This document shows positions 10,703 to 24,223 of a stretch of DNA of 64,000 nucleotides, one piece after another. The stretch comes from Artemisia argyi (lineage: Eukaryota; Streptophyta; Magnoliopsida; Asterales; Asteraceae). The stretch is taken from the NCBI GenBank assembly GCA_030686995.1, contig CM060698.1, positions 141,565,106 through 141,629,105 on the forward strand, given 5' to 3'. The notes beneath the pieces are model-generated. The model was given only the letters and a program-made list of their open reading frames with translations. It was not told where the DNA came from and searched no databases. Made by a program: the position numbers and the translations under genes. Position 1 is the stretch's first letter. Every line of letters begins with the position of its first letter.

Positions 10703-13700
10703 TCAGTTGGATCCACTACCTGAACTCTGCTCAAGAAACAAGTGCGGGTACTTAGCCCTCATCTGATCTTCCCGTTCCCAAGTAAACTCAGGTCCTCTCT
10801 TCGAGCTCCATCGGACCTTGACCAAGGATATCTTTCCACGCTTCAGACTCTTTACTTCCCTATCCATAATCTCAACCGGTTCCTCTACAAAACATAAGTT
10901 GCTCTTTATTTTCACCTCGTCCAATGGCACATGCAAAGATGTATCCGCCAGACATTTCTTCAGATTGGACACATGAAATGTATCGTGAATATTGCTCAAC
11001 TCTTGTGGCAATCTCAGTCGATAAGCTACAGGCCCAATACGTTCTAAAACCTCGAAGGGTCCTACATATCTTGGTGCCAACTTTCCCTTTTTACCGAAAC
11101 GTACCACTCCTTTCCAAGGTGACACCTTGAGTAGTACATGATCGCCAACGTTAAATTCCAACGGTCTTCGTCGTTTATCAGCATAACTCTTTTGACGATC
11201 CCTAGCTGCCTTAAGTCTTTCCTTAACCTGAAAAATCTTATCTGTAGTATCTGTTACAATTTCCGGACCAATCATTTGACTCTCTCCAACTTCAGCCCAC
11301 AGGATTGGTGATCTACATTTTCTTCCATAAAGCATATGGAATGGGGCACATCGAATACTTTTGTGGTAACTGTTGTTGTAGGAAAACTCGGCTAAAGGAA
11401 GATGTGTGTCCCAACTCCCACCAAAATCCAAAACACATGCCCTGAGCATGTCCTCCAAAGTCTGAATCGTCCTCTCACTCTGCCCATCAGTCTGTGGATG
11501 ATAAGCTGTACTCATGTCTAGTCGTGTCCCGAGAGCCTTCTGTAATGATTGCCAGAATCGAGAAGTAAATCGACTGTCCCGATCAGATATAATGGATACA
11601 GGCACTCCATGCCTTGCCACTATCTCATTGATGTAAATCCTGGCTAACTTCTCCATCTCATAGTCGTCTCGGATTGCTAGAAAATGAGCAGACTTCGTCA
11701 ATCTATCTACAATAACCCAGATTACATTATGCCCACTACTAGTACGAGGAAGCTTAGTAATGAAGTCCATCGTTATTCTCTCCCATTTCCATTCGGGAAT
11801 TTCGGGCTGCTGTAATAATCCCGAGGGTTTTTGGTGTTCGGCCTTGACCTTAGCACAAGTCAAGCATTTACTAACATAAGTGGCTATATCTTTCTTCATC
11901 CCCGGCCACCAATAAGCATCTCTTAAGTCATAGTACATCTTGTCGGATCCTGGATGAATGGAGTATTTAGTGGTGTGAGCTTCATCCATGATTAAAGACC
12001 TTACGTTACCCGCCAAAGGAACCCAAATTCGATCTAAAAAGTACCATCCACCATCCGTCCTCTTTTCCATCTGTTGCCCCAAACCACGGAGCATCTCTGC
12101 CGAAATATTCTCATCCTTACATGCTTCTTCCTGAGCTTCCAAAATCTTCCCCTTAATACCCGACTGTATAGTCATACTCATAGCCCGTACACGCTTTGGT
12201 TTAATTCGCTCCTTCCTACTTAAGGCATCGGCCACGACATTCGCCTTGCCCGGGTGGTAGCGAATATCACAGTCGTAATCACTGAGTAGTTCTAACCATC
12301 GCCTCTGACGCATATTCAGCTCCTTCTGATCGAAGATGTGTTGAAGACTTTTATGGTCTGTATAAATAATACTCTTCGTCCCATACAAATAATGTCTCCA
12401 AATCTTAAGAGCAAAAACCACCGCTCCTAGTTCTAAGTCGTGAGTGGTGTAGTTTTTCTCATGAATCTTTAACTGTCGAGAAGCATAAGCAATCACCTTT
12501 CCCCTTTGCATCAGCACACATCCAAAACCCTGGTTCGAAGCATCACAATATACCACGAAGTCATCCGGTCCGTCTGGAAGTGTTAAAATTGGGGCATTAC
12601 ATAGGTTATCTTTCAGGGTTTGAAAGGCTTTCTGCTGTTCTTCCTTCCACTCATACCTTTTGTTCTTTTATGTCAACAATGTAAGAGGTTTGGCGATTTT
12701 GGAAAAATTAGCGATGAATCGTCTGTAGTAACCTGCTAAACCCAAGAAAGAACGTATCTCTGATGGTGTAGTAGGCGGTTTCCAATCCTTCACCGCTTCA
12801 ATCTTTTTGGGATCAACTTGAATTCCCTTACTGTTCACCACATGCCCAAGAAACTGAACCTCTTGTAACCAGAACTCACACTTCGAGAATTTAGCGAACA
12901 ACTGTTCCTTTTTAAGTAGCTCAAGAATTAGTCTCAAGTGGTTTTCGTGTTCCACCTTTGACTTTGAGTAGATTAAGATGTCATCGATAAAAACAATAAT
13001 GAATTTGTCCAGGTACGGTTTGCATACGCGGTTCATTAAGTCCATAAAGATGGCAGGTGCGTTGGTTAACCCAAAAGGCATCACAGTGAACTCGAAATGC
13101 CCGTAACGAGTTCTAAAAGCAGTCTTTGGGATGTCTGCTTCATGTACTCTCAGTTGATGGTAACCAGAACGAAGATCAATTTTTGAGAAATATCGGGAAC
13201 CCTGTAGCTGATCGAATAAGTCATCAATTCTGGGAAGAGGGTAACGATTTTTGATTGTTAACTTGTTTAATTCACGATAGTCAATGCACATACGGAAAGA
13301 ACCATCCTTCTTCTTGACGAATAAGACAGGTGCTCCCCAAGGTGAATGACTTGGGCGGATGAAACCCTTGTCTTGCAGTTCTTGGAGTTGTTTAGACAAT
13401 TCCTGCATTTCTGAAGGTGCTAAACGATACGGGGATTTGGCAACAGGTGTTGCTCCAGGAATTAGGTCTATACGAAATTCGACTTGTCGTCTAGGAGGTA
13501 ATCCAGACAAGTCGTCAGGAAAGACTTCAGGAAAATTTTGGACAACAGCAATATCTTTTAGTTCATTAGTTTTCACACTCATAAGGGATTTTGGGTTTTC
13601 TTTAGTACGTTCTCCTAGAACATGGAGAAAGTAGCCATTTGTTAACGGGATTCTAACTACCTTCTCGTGACAGATAATTGCGGCCTTGTGTTTTGATAAC

Positions 13701-15244
13701 CAGTCCATGCCCACGATTACATCAAAACTCCCATGACCAAAAGGTATAAGATCGATAGTGAATGGGGTATCCTCTAATAGTAGAGTGCACCCACGGATGA
13801 TTTTATTAACTTCTATCTCTTTACCATTAGCTACTTCAATAATATAACTGGGTTTTAACACACTAGACTCTACGTTCAGCATGTTCGCAAACTCAGTGGA
13901 GATAAAGCTAAAATCGGCACCAGAATCAAATAACACAGTAGCATAATGATTGTTAAGAGAAAATGTACCAGTCACAATGTTTGGATCCTGACGAGCTTCA
14001 TTCACACCCATGATGAAGACTCTTCCCCTCGGTTGGTTTCTAGCATTTCCCTGTTCATGATTTCCCCCGATAGCCAAACGGTTTCCCGCCTGACCAGGTG
14101 CCCTATTCAGCTTAGGACACGTGCTTCGAAAATGGCCTGGGTCCCCACACTCATAACAAAACCTTCCATTATTCCCCATGTTGACCGCATTAACCGGAGT
14201 TACATGTCTGTTCACGGCTCGGCAATCCTTTGCAAAATGACCGACTCCATTGCAGTTGAAACACACACGGCACTGATTTTGTGGTGAGTGATGACAAGTA
14301 CACTTGTCACACTTGGGAAGATTACCCGTATACCCCCTCCTCACCTGGTTGTCTGTAGTCACCGGTTTAGCTGCCACAAACCCCTTTCCTGTCTTAGCCC
14401 GCTTGTTGCCTGTCCAAGAACCTCCATGCTTACTTGACTCGCCATCTTCCTTCCTCTTTTCACCGTTCTTCGGAAGTAACCCACAACTGACCGCTTCATC
14501 AGTCAGTACCCCTGCTTTCTGTATGGCACTTTGAAGAGTAGTTGGTTCAGTAGCCTTTACCATACCACGAATTTGAGGAACCAACCCGTTGATGTACCTA
14601 GCAATACGTTTGGGCTCCGGAGTAACCAAATGTGGAACCAACCTAGCTAGATCATGGAATTTGTCAGTATATGTCGCGTGACCAGATCCCACCATAGCAT
14701 GATTCCAAAACTGAGTCTCCAACTTCTGCATCTCATTATCTGGACAAAACTCCTCAATGATCAACACCTTAAAATCTTCCCATGACATAGTAGTCGCAAC
14801 ATCCGCACCCCTAGCCTGTTTTTGAGTATTCCACCAGGTTAGGGCTTTATTGATTAAGAAACTAGCCGCATACTTCACTTTCTGGTGATCAGCACATTCA
14901 CTAATATCCATAACCGACTCCATCTTCTCTATCCACCGGGTAAGTGCTATTGCACCTCCTTTACCATCAAACTCCTTCGGTCCGCAAACAGTGAACTCCT
15001 TAAAAGTACATCCCACCTTTCCACTACCACTACCACTACTTCCATCACCATGACTTTTTCCTTTTCCACCATTTTTAATGACGTGGTCACCCACTTGAGT
15101 GACAATTTCTGGGAGTAGTGCCTTAAGTTGTTGTTCGATGATTGTAGCATAGTTTGGGGGATTTTCGGATTCGCTTTCATTAGTGGGTTTGGAGGGTTTA
15201 GAGGGTTTGGAGGGTTTGGAGGATTTGCGTGTCTTTGGAGCCAT
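10703..15244 (-). pseudogene. gag-pol polyprotein of the gypsy element, one internal stop
   Basis: One frame of 1,514 codons runs from ATG 15244 (MAPKTRK) and is cut by TAA at 12668-12670 (codon 859); the frame stays open on both sides. I chose this ATG because gag-like sequence starts here and the 53 upstream in-frame residues look non-coding. Order: retrotransposon gag (residues 80-250); zinc knuckles CX2CX4HX4C at 328-341 and 363-376; aspartic protease with DSGA at 440-443; reverse transcriptase 630-800 with FIDD at 752-755; RNase H from about 897; integrase with an HHCC finger near 1089-1129 and a D-D(35)E core (near 1159, 1220, 1256); a chromodomain-like end near 1452-1502 ([16 protein letters not shown]). 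The stop falls between reverse transcriptase and RNase H, so a truncated gag-protease-RT product remains possible. Confidence 0.93.
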
Positions 15245-15737
15245 CGTTCTATATAAGAAAAGGTATTCATATTGGTCAGATAGATAGTGGAAATAGAATA
15301 AATAAGAATATAGTGCCAAAATACGACTGTTCCTCTTCAATTTATACATGTTAATACTTCTTGATGCAACCGTGTTCACAAGTCCACGTGTGTCGTGATG
15401 CATTTATAATTACGTTGGCCACCCATAATTATACATGCATCCATTCACACGTGTACTCATTACCAAGGTTACACCTGTCAATGTTAACACTCAAAATAAG
15501 TGAATATGAGCCCACAAAATAAACCAAAAGTATAATTCTCTCAAAACCTACAAGTTCCATATAAAGTATGCCATAAAATAATCCCTTATAAAACAAGTTC
15601 TCATAAAAAAAAATGAGGGAAAAAATATAAGGGCAAAAAGGCAGTCACATAGTTTCACACATAGTTCCTATGATGCATACTACTTGAGGTATCCTAGGTT
15701 ATAGTCTAGGTAAAACCACCTAATTCTCTATAACCAA

Positions 15738-15750
15738 GGCTCTGATACCA
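15738..15750 (-). other. Primer-binding site of the gypsy element
   Basis: The minus strand reads TGGTATCAGAGCC three bases inside the 5' LTR. This matches the 3' end of plant initiator methionine tRNA, the usual minus-strand DNA primer of chromoviruses. It fixes the orientation of the element. Confidence 0.9.
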
Positions 15751-15753
15751 TTC

Positions 15754-18435
15754 TGTCACACCCCGCAAAGGCGGAAATTCGAGGTGTAACGAGAAATGGA
15801 ATCGTCATAACACATGGTAATAACAATAGAGAATGTACTAAATGATCAAACAAACAAATGTCATGACGACTCCTGAACAAGCATGGAACTTGTGTCAAGG
15901 ATAGTCGAAACATAACAACATAATCATATAATATCAAAGAATCTCCCAAAACGGGTAAGAATACACCAAACAAAGTCATAACATCCAAACTAGAAATCAA
16001 GTCTCCAAAAGCCATAATACACCATAATGATAAATGCCTAAGGTCTCTTGCTAAACCATGCAAGTGTTCACTCCTTAAGCAGTCTTATTCTCTTCACCTG
16101 AAAATGATACTCGAAAATGTCAACATAATGTTGGTGAGTTCGTAGGTTTAAAGTAACCATAGTTTGCCATGCATAAGTGTTTAGGACAAGTGTGCATGTA
16201 ATGAAATAGCATAGGGCAAGTAGCACAATATGAATCCTCCCAAATAACCAGCATAACACTCTTCATCTCCGAAAATGAGTATAACATGCAAGCCTACCAG
16301 CTGGAGCTAATACATGAGATAAGATCACACAGATATATGTCAAGTGGAAATGAATCCATGACATGAGATCACACAGATAAGATCACACAGATAACATTAC
16401 TAATGCACCTAGCATAATCATAAGCACACAACTTGTCCAAATAAAATAAGAGATTTAGCACAGCATAAAATAGATTTGAGTATCATTCTCCCCCAAGGAA
16501 AGCATAAGTAAAATGGGGCCACGAAAACTCACCTTGCAACCAGAAAGACAATTGCCAAATCCCAATAAATCACAAGGAATAAACAACAGAATCTCGGCTA
16601 CTCTTCCTTCAGTGGATCTACACAATTTAGGTATCACTTATTACTTAATAATCCATTATTAGGTTTATTACACTTTAAAGTTTTTTACTAATTTATTAAC
16701 TTTCTATATTACTAACTTCAGTATTTAGTAAATTCCCCGAATTAGTAACTTTGATGCTTTAAGGTTATAAATGACAACTAAATAAACTTAATAGTTTAAT
16801 ATGATCAATATTATAGTTTAGAGTTGATTTATCAATTTAGTAAAGTTTAGGGTCTAAAATGTAAATTATCAAAATTAAATATTAAAAAGTCAAATAAAAT
16901 TATTTTAAACTTTATTTTAATAATTTAATATTAAGATAATAATTTTGGACCCGTCATTTATAATTTTATATAATTTGTTAACGTACTCACGATGTTAATA
17001 TTTATACCGCGACGACCAAAGATTTTATAAAATCATGTACGGCTTGTTTATAACACGACATCGGTTCACTTCATCCATATACACACGACATTCTTTTTAG
17101 TTATTGAAATAAGCCGAACAAACACCTCTTTGTTAATTAAATAAGCCGAGGCAACACATCTTTTGTGAATGAGAAATAAGCCGAAATATGTATCCTTTGT
17201 GACTGAAAACATGTCAAACCAAATATCTTTTTTTTTTTTAACCACCTTGTCCCTTTCTAAAACAGTTAGTGTACACACAATTTATACCATATAACATACT
17301 ACAATATGCATGCAAGTTTTAAACCCACGTCACTGAAACACCTCATGTTCCATGCATAAAGTTGAGACATTCTTATATACATATATACATATTCATAAGC
17401 ATGAATTCACCATCTTTTTATCACGTTTATTACAGGTTCTAATTCGTATTCTTAGACCCACCTCGTATTCATGTTCGAATGAAAATAACCAAGAAATATA
17501 TCAAACGTATTCGAAACGCAAAACCGAATAGAGCTAGAGATCGACCATGTTATACATTTCGTTATTTCATGTGACCAGAACTTTTATGCCATAACACGTT
17601 CATATTCATTTTAACAATCAGATTAGTTTCAAAATTTCATGTTATATATACGTCTATATGATCAGTTTCATGTCGCGAAGCAAAAGAAGGATGAAGGTAG
17701 CTTATACCTTGGGTCGGAATGATGAGTGAAACGAGAACCAAAGAACCCAAAAACAGAACCTTATTCGAACAAACACGAGAACCCTCGAATAAAACCACAC
17801 GAACAACCTAACGAATAACCCCGCGATCACACCAAGTTACCACGATCACCCTCGCGATCACACCCTTATTTCGAACTATAATCTGCTATCTTTCTTTAGA
17901 GGATTTAGGACATTATAGGACGTAGAATGACTGTGTGTGTGAGGGAATTGTTTAGATCCGTATAATGTGAAGAGATGGAGAGGTCATTGTGTTATATAAC
18001 TGTTTTTGTGACCTATTCTCCAACGTGAGTTGAGATAAAAACGGGATTACATGGGACTGAGTTTTGGTGAAGTTTTTAAATTGTTAGGTACATTGAACTT
18101 GTACTTTACGGATTATAGGTCGGTTTGAAATATGCATGCACACCTATATTGTGCTTAAGATGTGGATAAATATTTAAAATATATATAATTGTAAAATTTA
18201 AGCTTAAATTTAGAAGCCTAGTGTATAGAACATGTAGTGTTTATTTCGTAGTATCTTTTGTTCGAACATTTAAGTTATAATAGTCTAAAACTCGGATGAA
18301 TACTAAAGTTACTTGAGTACGTTTTATGTTTGTTACGTTAAGGCTTGAAAAGTAAGATGTGACTTAAAGAACTCAGGTATAGATAAATGCTAGATCAGAT
18401 AGGGATTAACTAACCGGAATGTAAGGGTTCTCACA
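15754..18435 (-). repeat. 5' LTR of the gypsy element
   Basis: This 2,682 base LTR is nearly identical to 7989-10668. Differences I can see: an A/G near 8005, a T/C near 8732, a CT/TC pair near 9226, a C/T near 9958, a T/C near 10608 and two extra T in a T-run. On the minus strand it begins TGTGAGAACCC and ends GGGGTGTGACA. Confidence 0.95.
17992..17998 (-). promoter_or_regulatory. Possible TATA box in the 5' LTR
   Basis: The minus strand reads gttatataac, then a pyrimidine-rich stretch (ctctccatctcttc) about 15-30 bases on, a common plant start-site context. It lies about 440 bases into the LTR, leaving a U3 of plausible size. This is pattern only. Confidence 0.4.
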
Positions 18436-18440
18436 AAAGT

Positions 18441-18956
18441 ACTAATTTGTCAATCATCTCAACTACTCGTATTTGCCATTCAACTATATAATAAGTGTTT
18501 ATTTGTCACTCAACATTGTTATGTCTAGTTTGATAATTGTTGAGTTAACATAGCTAACATTTCATTAGTTTTCAAGAATATTCCATTTGATTCATAAGAT
18601 TATTGATTATGTGCAAGAATTGTTTTGGCTAAAGGAGTATATTTATGTCATAAAAAGAGATCAAATTTGTTTTTGCTCGGCGATGAAGAACCCCACCAAG
18701 ACCCGACCTGAGCTCTAGGCAGTGATGAAACTGAGCCACAACCAACGCCAACGCCGAGTAAGCTGGTTCAAACATTTTATTGCGGTTTTGTATGCTCTTA
18801 GACCGAGTGCTATGGTCACCAAACCCACCACTTCCACATCAATGTCATATCAATATTTAACACACTACCAACCCCGCCACCAAACAGACTATGTCACAAT
18901 TTAACAAAAAATATCAAAATACCTCATTTTATACAAACATACCCCCTAATATTCAA

Positions 18957-18999
<43 letters not shown>

Positions 19000-20110
19000 T
19001 AAAAAAAATTGTTTGGTGGTGCAGACCACCGCAAAAATTGCACCCTTGGTATGAGGTTGGGTATGCCTTTGGTGGAAATAGCGCGTGCTGGTGGTCCATC
19101 ATCCACTATAATAACCAACCTAAGTAGGTTATTTACAAGTGAAACTTGCCGCATAGATTTACAAGTGATGTCACATTGCAGAAGGTAGCACCTCCACCTT
19201 GCTACGAGAATTAACGGCACTGTCGTACTGTTATTCGTTATTCTTGTAGCATTTGTCGCACACCCTAAGTGCGACAACCGGGTGAACCGTTTCCGAATTT
19301 TATTAAGAATACTCGAATATGATCATTTGGTAATTATCCCAAACTTAATCTACTACTAATATAATAGGGAGTAATGCCCTGGACCTTAGATACATATGGC
19401 CACCTCCTTCGCCTTTTACAACAGTATGCTAAAGAAAATTAAACTTAGACTATATATTTCATGAATAAATCTTATCATCTAATGTTTGCACCTTTAACCA
19501 TTTCCTTCGTCTTTACAACCTTTGCTTGAATGCTAGCCATCCGAACCAAAAAAACAAAAATTATCTAAACTAAGGCCTTAAATTTTTACATTACTTCAAT
19601 TATGTGGGACGAAAACATTGACAGGATACATACAAATGGCAACCAGCGAAATGATAATCCTTCACTTCAAAGAACCTATATAAATGTAACTTATTTCTCT
19701 TAAAAAAAAATTTTCATCATAATTCTTTCTCAACTTTTTCACATACTAGCCATCTACCCTCACCATCTTGGTGATTAAGGTGAGTAGGCACAACAAACGT
19801 TACATCAATTAAAGCTACATCATCATTTTTCAAATCTACTTGATATATTTTTACCAAAAGAGAGTTGCTTTGTCACATCCTCCATTTATACTTTCCTCCA
19901 AAGATACACCTAGTTTTTCATCATTCTTTGCAACGTCTTTTTCTGGACTTAGAAGCATAATTATGAATTTTGAAAACTTGTGGTAGTTGTGGTAATGGCG
20001 GGAAAACTTGCTATGTATCATATCTTTGTTAATCAAGATTGTTAATATAAGAGGGTTTTAGACCATCATGGAAACAAAAATCGAGATCTCCTGATAGTTA
20101 TGTCTCTTGT
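18441..20110 (+). repeat. Array block M2-M6, copy A
   Basis: This is the first of three copies; the others are 28355-30110 and 30793-32320. Shared landmarks in order: ctaatttgtcaatcatctc, ctcggcgatgaagaacccc, gtagcacctcca, gtgcgacaa..gggtgaaccg, aacttaatctactac, ccttcgccttttacaac, acattacttcaatta, gcgggaaaacttgct, gggttttagaccatcatg. It directly continues the module interrupted at 7988 by the gypsy element. A gene-like stretch (18680-18830, 19010-19130) with proline-rich short frames recurs in copy C but not in copy B. I recognise no protein, so I treat it as non-coding. It contains an (AAT)n microsatellite at 18957-18997. Confidence 0.75.
18957..18997. repeat. (AAT)n microsatellite
   Basis: About 13 perfect trinucleotide units. 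It produces poly-Asn and poly-Ile open frames that are artefacts. The corresponding site in copy C has only a short ataaataaataat. Confidence 0.95.
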
Positions 20111-20778
20111 CCTATACAACAAAATTGTTTTAAGTACACTTATCAATCTCAAAAGTTCTTTGAAGCTGATTTTTAATCTAACATTGTTGTTTCGATCATA
20201 ATATAGGCTTTGCCAATTCTTTTGAGTCTCGCAGTTAAATTAGACATACATGGACCACCCCGTTCATTATACATAATTATTTTTATTACTGCAGGTTTGT
20301 TATAATACCAGTTTTTTTCTAATTACTTATGGGCTCTAGCTTGTTGTTACTCAGTGCCCGGTAATGATATTAAGATAAATAATACAGATCACAGTCAGGG
20401 ATACAGAACCAAACAATATGATAAAGAGCACCGCCAATGCCACGGCCCACTAGAGAACATGCGACATGCATTGTGAGTCGAGCTCGCCACCACCAGCTTA
20501 TACTTAGTCCATGTATACATGTTTTATGTTTAAAACTTACATGTATGAGCTTGATAAGCTATCTTTTGTGGCGTTTGCTTTGAAGGATCTAGAAACGCAA
20601 TTAGCATTGTTGGATTAGTGGCTTGTGCACACAAAGATTTAAATGTTTGCATGTGTGGCTCAATGGTAAAGCTACTAAAGCAATAGGTTTAGGCCCTCGA
20701 ATTTTGAAGGCCCCAAATTTTACAAGATGCCGTTATATATAAAGTCGTCACATATATTCTTTAGGCCTAAAGATTATT
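20111..20778 (+). repeat. Array module M7, first copy, and flank
   Basis: From about 20365 the text (gatattaagataaataatac, gggatacagaaccaaac, gcttatacttagtccatg, ttttgtggcgtttgctttg) recurs at 33250-33560, 36250-36440, 38155-38400 and 39170-39500. The short stretch 20648-20700 (tggctcaatggtaaagc) resembles a tRNA A box but has no B box at proper distance. No gene is seen. Confidence 0.55.
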
Positions 20779-22424
20779 TGTGACAACTGGCAAAATAGGG
20801 AGCCGTTTTTAAAACCCGCATTACATTAAAAATTATAATTTTGGAATTTTTGAAAAGTTTATTGTGACGAGATGTTTTATGAACATTGGAATGTATTTTT
20901 GATCGTACGTTTATCATGAGGATTTGATTATTTATTTATGGTTTGGTTTGATTCGTTCGTGATGATTTATTTTGAGATCATTACTTTGGCACTACATTGA
21001 CTCCGGCACTAGGTTAACCTAACAATTTTAATTATATTTTAATACTGGTTCGGATATTATTATTTTTGGAACGGGTTCGGTTTGAGAAAGTTGTTTAGTT
21101 ATTTAAGGTTTCGGGTTTGGTCCGTGTATTCACACCGGGCTACTTAACCAACCTCACCCTTTCATATCATTTTTTATTATTAAAAAGTTTTCTTTTATTA
21201 AAAGAGTATATTACATGAAATCGTCCTTGTGAGCCAGTAAACACAACACCCTCACCAACATTTCAATTCACTCTCTCTCTCTTCAAACACAACCATCACC
21301 GCCGCCCCTAATCTTCCCCAATAGCACCACCACCGCCACTCCTACAACAAAAATAACACCACCATCTTAACCATCTCTTCACGATCTATCTTTTGGTACA
21401 AACCACGCGCGATTTGGACCACTATAACACCTTTTTTCGAATTTAATCACCACGTATTCATCACCACTTTTCGTATTTTTTTGGAGTTCTTTTTGATTTG
21501 GCCTTGGAGTTTGAAGGTAGGTCGAGTTTTGACTCGAGTTTTGGTTCGAACCGTGACCTAGGGTCACGAATCTTATTTTCTTTTCAGGTTTTATGGTTAT
21601 TGATACAAGATTCAAGTGGGTTTTTGATAATAATGAGTTAAAAGGAAGTTTGGTATCCGGGTTCTTGTTTCTCGATGGGTCGAGACTCGACCGAGAGCTA
21701 ATGCTCTCGGTTTGGGTGATTGTTGCGATTATTTTGACCATTCGGTGTATATTGATCTTTGGTGCTCGATATGTGATGTTTGTTTGTTCTTGGTTATGAT
21801 TGGAGGACCCTTGTGGTCATTTGGTTTCTCGGCCGACACCCCCCTTGGTGGGCTGTTTGGTTCGGTATGGCTCGAAGGAGCTAGCCGAGACCTATTGGTC
21901 TCGGGTGTGGCTCCCGTATCATGTTTCGGGCTTATTTTGACCCGGGTTGACTTGGTAACTCAACCCGTAACTTATTTGGTTTTCGGATATATTGTTACTT
22001 GTCGATTTATTATTATTGTTATTGTCGTGGTTGTGATGTTTTGACCATGGTGCTTATTGGAATATTATTTTGGACTTGAGTGGCATTCTTGGGCTGCGAG
22101 ATATTTTGGAGATGTGTTGTCGAGTGTGGAATTGGGGACCGATTGTGAGACGGTCATTAGATGACGGAGATAGGTTAGTTGGGTGCCGCAGTCGGACCCT
22201 CATGTTGTAGCACGTGGTTATGGGATTGATTTGGACGGAGATGATATATTTATTTTTGACTTGATACTTATTTTGGACTTGGACTATGAGCCGAGAGTCA
22301 TGACTCGGACATGTGACCAAACTCTATAACTCGATAAATATTTAAAAGTCCATATTAAAAATAATACTCGTAATACTATTATTGAGAATATAATCGTTTA
22401 TATACGTATATAGACGTGTTAAAC

Positions 22425-22530
<106 letters not shown>

Positions 22531-23596
22531 GCGTATATTAATAATAAAACGATCACGAGTAAACGTTATAACAATATAACGATAGTTATTATGCTATGTA
22601 AATAGTGTAATAAATGTCGGACTAATGTTATAAATAATAACTATAAATAATGGCGAAATAATAAGTCGGGTAAATAATAATTAAAAACGTGATTTTATAA
22701 ATTTAGAAACTTATCGAGTTATACGAGTTGTGGTTATTTAAAGTCCAAGCGGGCCTTATATTGTGACTTTTGTGTTGTCACGGATATATGACGATTAATA
22801 TAAACATTTTCTATAGCAAGTGACTTATTTAATCGACGGATTAGATTGAGTTATTTGATTATATAAAATGAGTATATTAATGGGCATCGTATCCCACGAC
22901 GCCCATAGGTTGTGGTATATGTTTTAGGGTAATAAATTACTATGTATCTTGTGGAATTTGGCCGATTCGACGATATATATAGGGAATTTATAGGACTACG
23001 ATATATACCAAATAGAATTCTTTGTGCTATGTGTTTTAGGTTGGGTATAATTTTGGAACGATATATTACGTAAATAAATATGGGAGATTACCAAATCGAC
23101 GGATTTGATAAGCTTCGATGATTATTTAAATAATATGTTGGGCTAATATTAGACCTATAGTTGGTTTATTATTTCGTTCGTTGTGGCTTTTGGTTTGAGT
23201 TGTGTCGACCCTTAACCCATATGGATACCAAACGTCGAATTTCAAATTAATATGAAGTTAATTCGAGAAATGGATATTTTGGAAAATAAAATGGAATACG
23301 TTCGGGAATGGGAATATTTGATTTTTGAGGAAATGATTTCTGAACGAGTTTGATATTGTTAGGAAGTGCCGAGTCTGTAGTTGCCGTTACGTGAGTTGCT
23401 TGAGTTTGCTTACGTCTTTCTTCTATCGTTTTCTTTTGAGGATTTCTGGACTTGAGGTGAGTCATAGCCCCACTTTTACTCTTGAACTTTGTTTTCAATA
23501 CTTGGGGTGAGAAACGTGCAAATGTTTTATGTGGACTATTATCGCTTTATTTATTTATTCAAAACTTGCTATGCTTATAGAACTAGGTAGGATTAA

Positions 23597-23725
23597 GTGA
23601 GGCCTAGTCCCGAACTAGGTAAGCTATTGATTTGGCTGTTGAGTGAGGCCTAGTCCCGAACTAGGTAAGCTATTAGATTGGTTATAGAGCAAGGCCTAGA
23701 CTTGAGCTAGGTAAGCTATTGATTT
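23597..23725. repeat. Triplicated aggcctag...ctaggtaagctatt motif
   Basis: Three tandem copies with a spacing of about 45-48 bases begin near 23597, 23643 and 23688. Each has an internal dyad (aggcctag and gaactaggt). The first two are nearly identical, the third diverged. They lie inside the solo LTR. Confidence 0.85.
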
Positions 23726-24223
23726 GATTGATTTGAGCTATAACGTGCACCTATAGGTTTGATTTGATTTGGTTGAGTTGATTCGGTTGGATTATCTTGG
23801 TTGGATATTTTGGTTGGATGATTGAGGCCTAGTCTAGCTAGCAAGCGTTTTGCGTATATGTCCACTATATCGAATTATGAATTTAAACCTATGATCTCAC
23901 CAGCGAAAGCTGACTTTTAGCACGTTTTCTCAGGTAATTAAGTGATGCTCTATGGATGCTTGGGATTGGAGGCTTGGCAATGGCACCGGTTATGGATCTA
24001 TTTTCTAAAACTCTGATAATTATTGTGGACCTACGTTTATTTCTCTTGGGCCTTACTTTGGATAATTCTTGGGATAAATGTAAACTCTAAAAACCCGTTT
24101 TGGTTGTGTTTTTCTTATGTTTATTTTATCTCATTTTTTTATGTCTTGTGTTTGGATACCAATCCCCGTAGCACCCCGAAAGCTTGTGAGTCTTCCGCTG
24201 TATCAAATTTTGGGGGTGTTACA

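Larger units (their letters stand above)
7989..18435 (-). mobile_element. Ty3/gypsy LTR retrotransposon, chromovirus (Tekay/Del-like), 10.4 kb
   Basis: A complete element lies between a 5-base duplication aaagt (7984-7988 and 18436-18440). Both LTRs begin TGT and end ACA. The primer-binding site and gag-pol face the minus strand, so the 5' LTR is on the right. By eye the LTRs differ at about six positions plus a T-run length change, roughly 0.2 percent, pointing to a recent insertion. The unfilled site is visible in the sister repeat at 30783-30800 (gaaaatatataaaaagaacta). The lineage call rests on the C-terminal chromodomain-like segment, the long LTRs and the Met-tRNA primer site. gag-pol has one internal stop, so this copy is probably not autonomous. 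Confidence 0.95.

Noticed and set aside
18680..19130. Proline/asparagine-rich short frames as a host gene
   Set aside because: The frames are not conserved between copies A and C of the block and contain no known domain.
20640..20710. Possible tRNA or SINE head (tggctcaatggtaaagc)
   Set aside because: No B box at suitable distance and no cloverleaf; left as an A-box-like coincidence.
23597..23725. Three spaced repeats resembling a CRISPR array
   Set aside because: Only three diverging units, spacers are also similar, inside a plant LTR.
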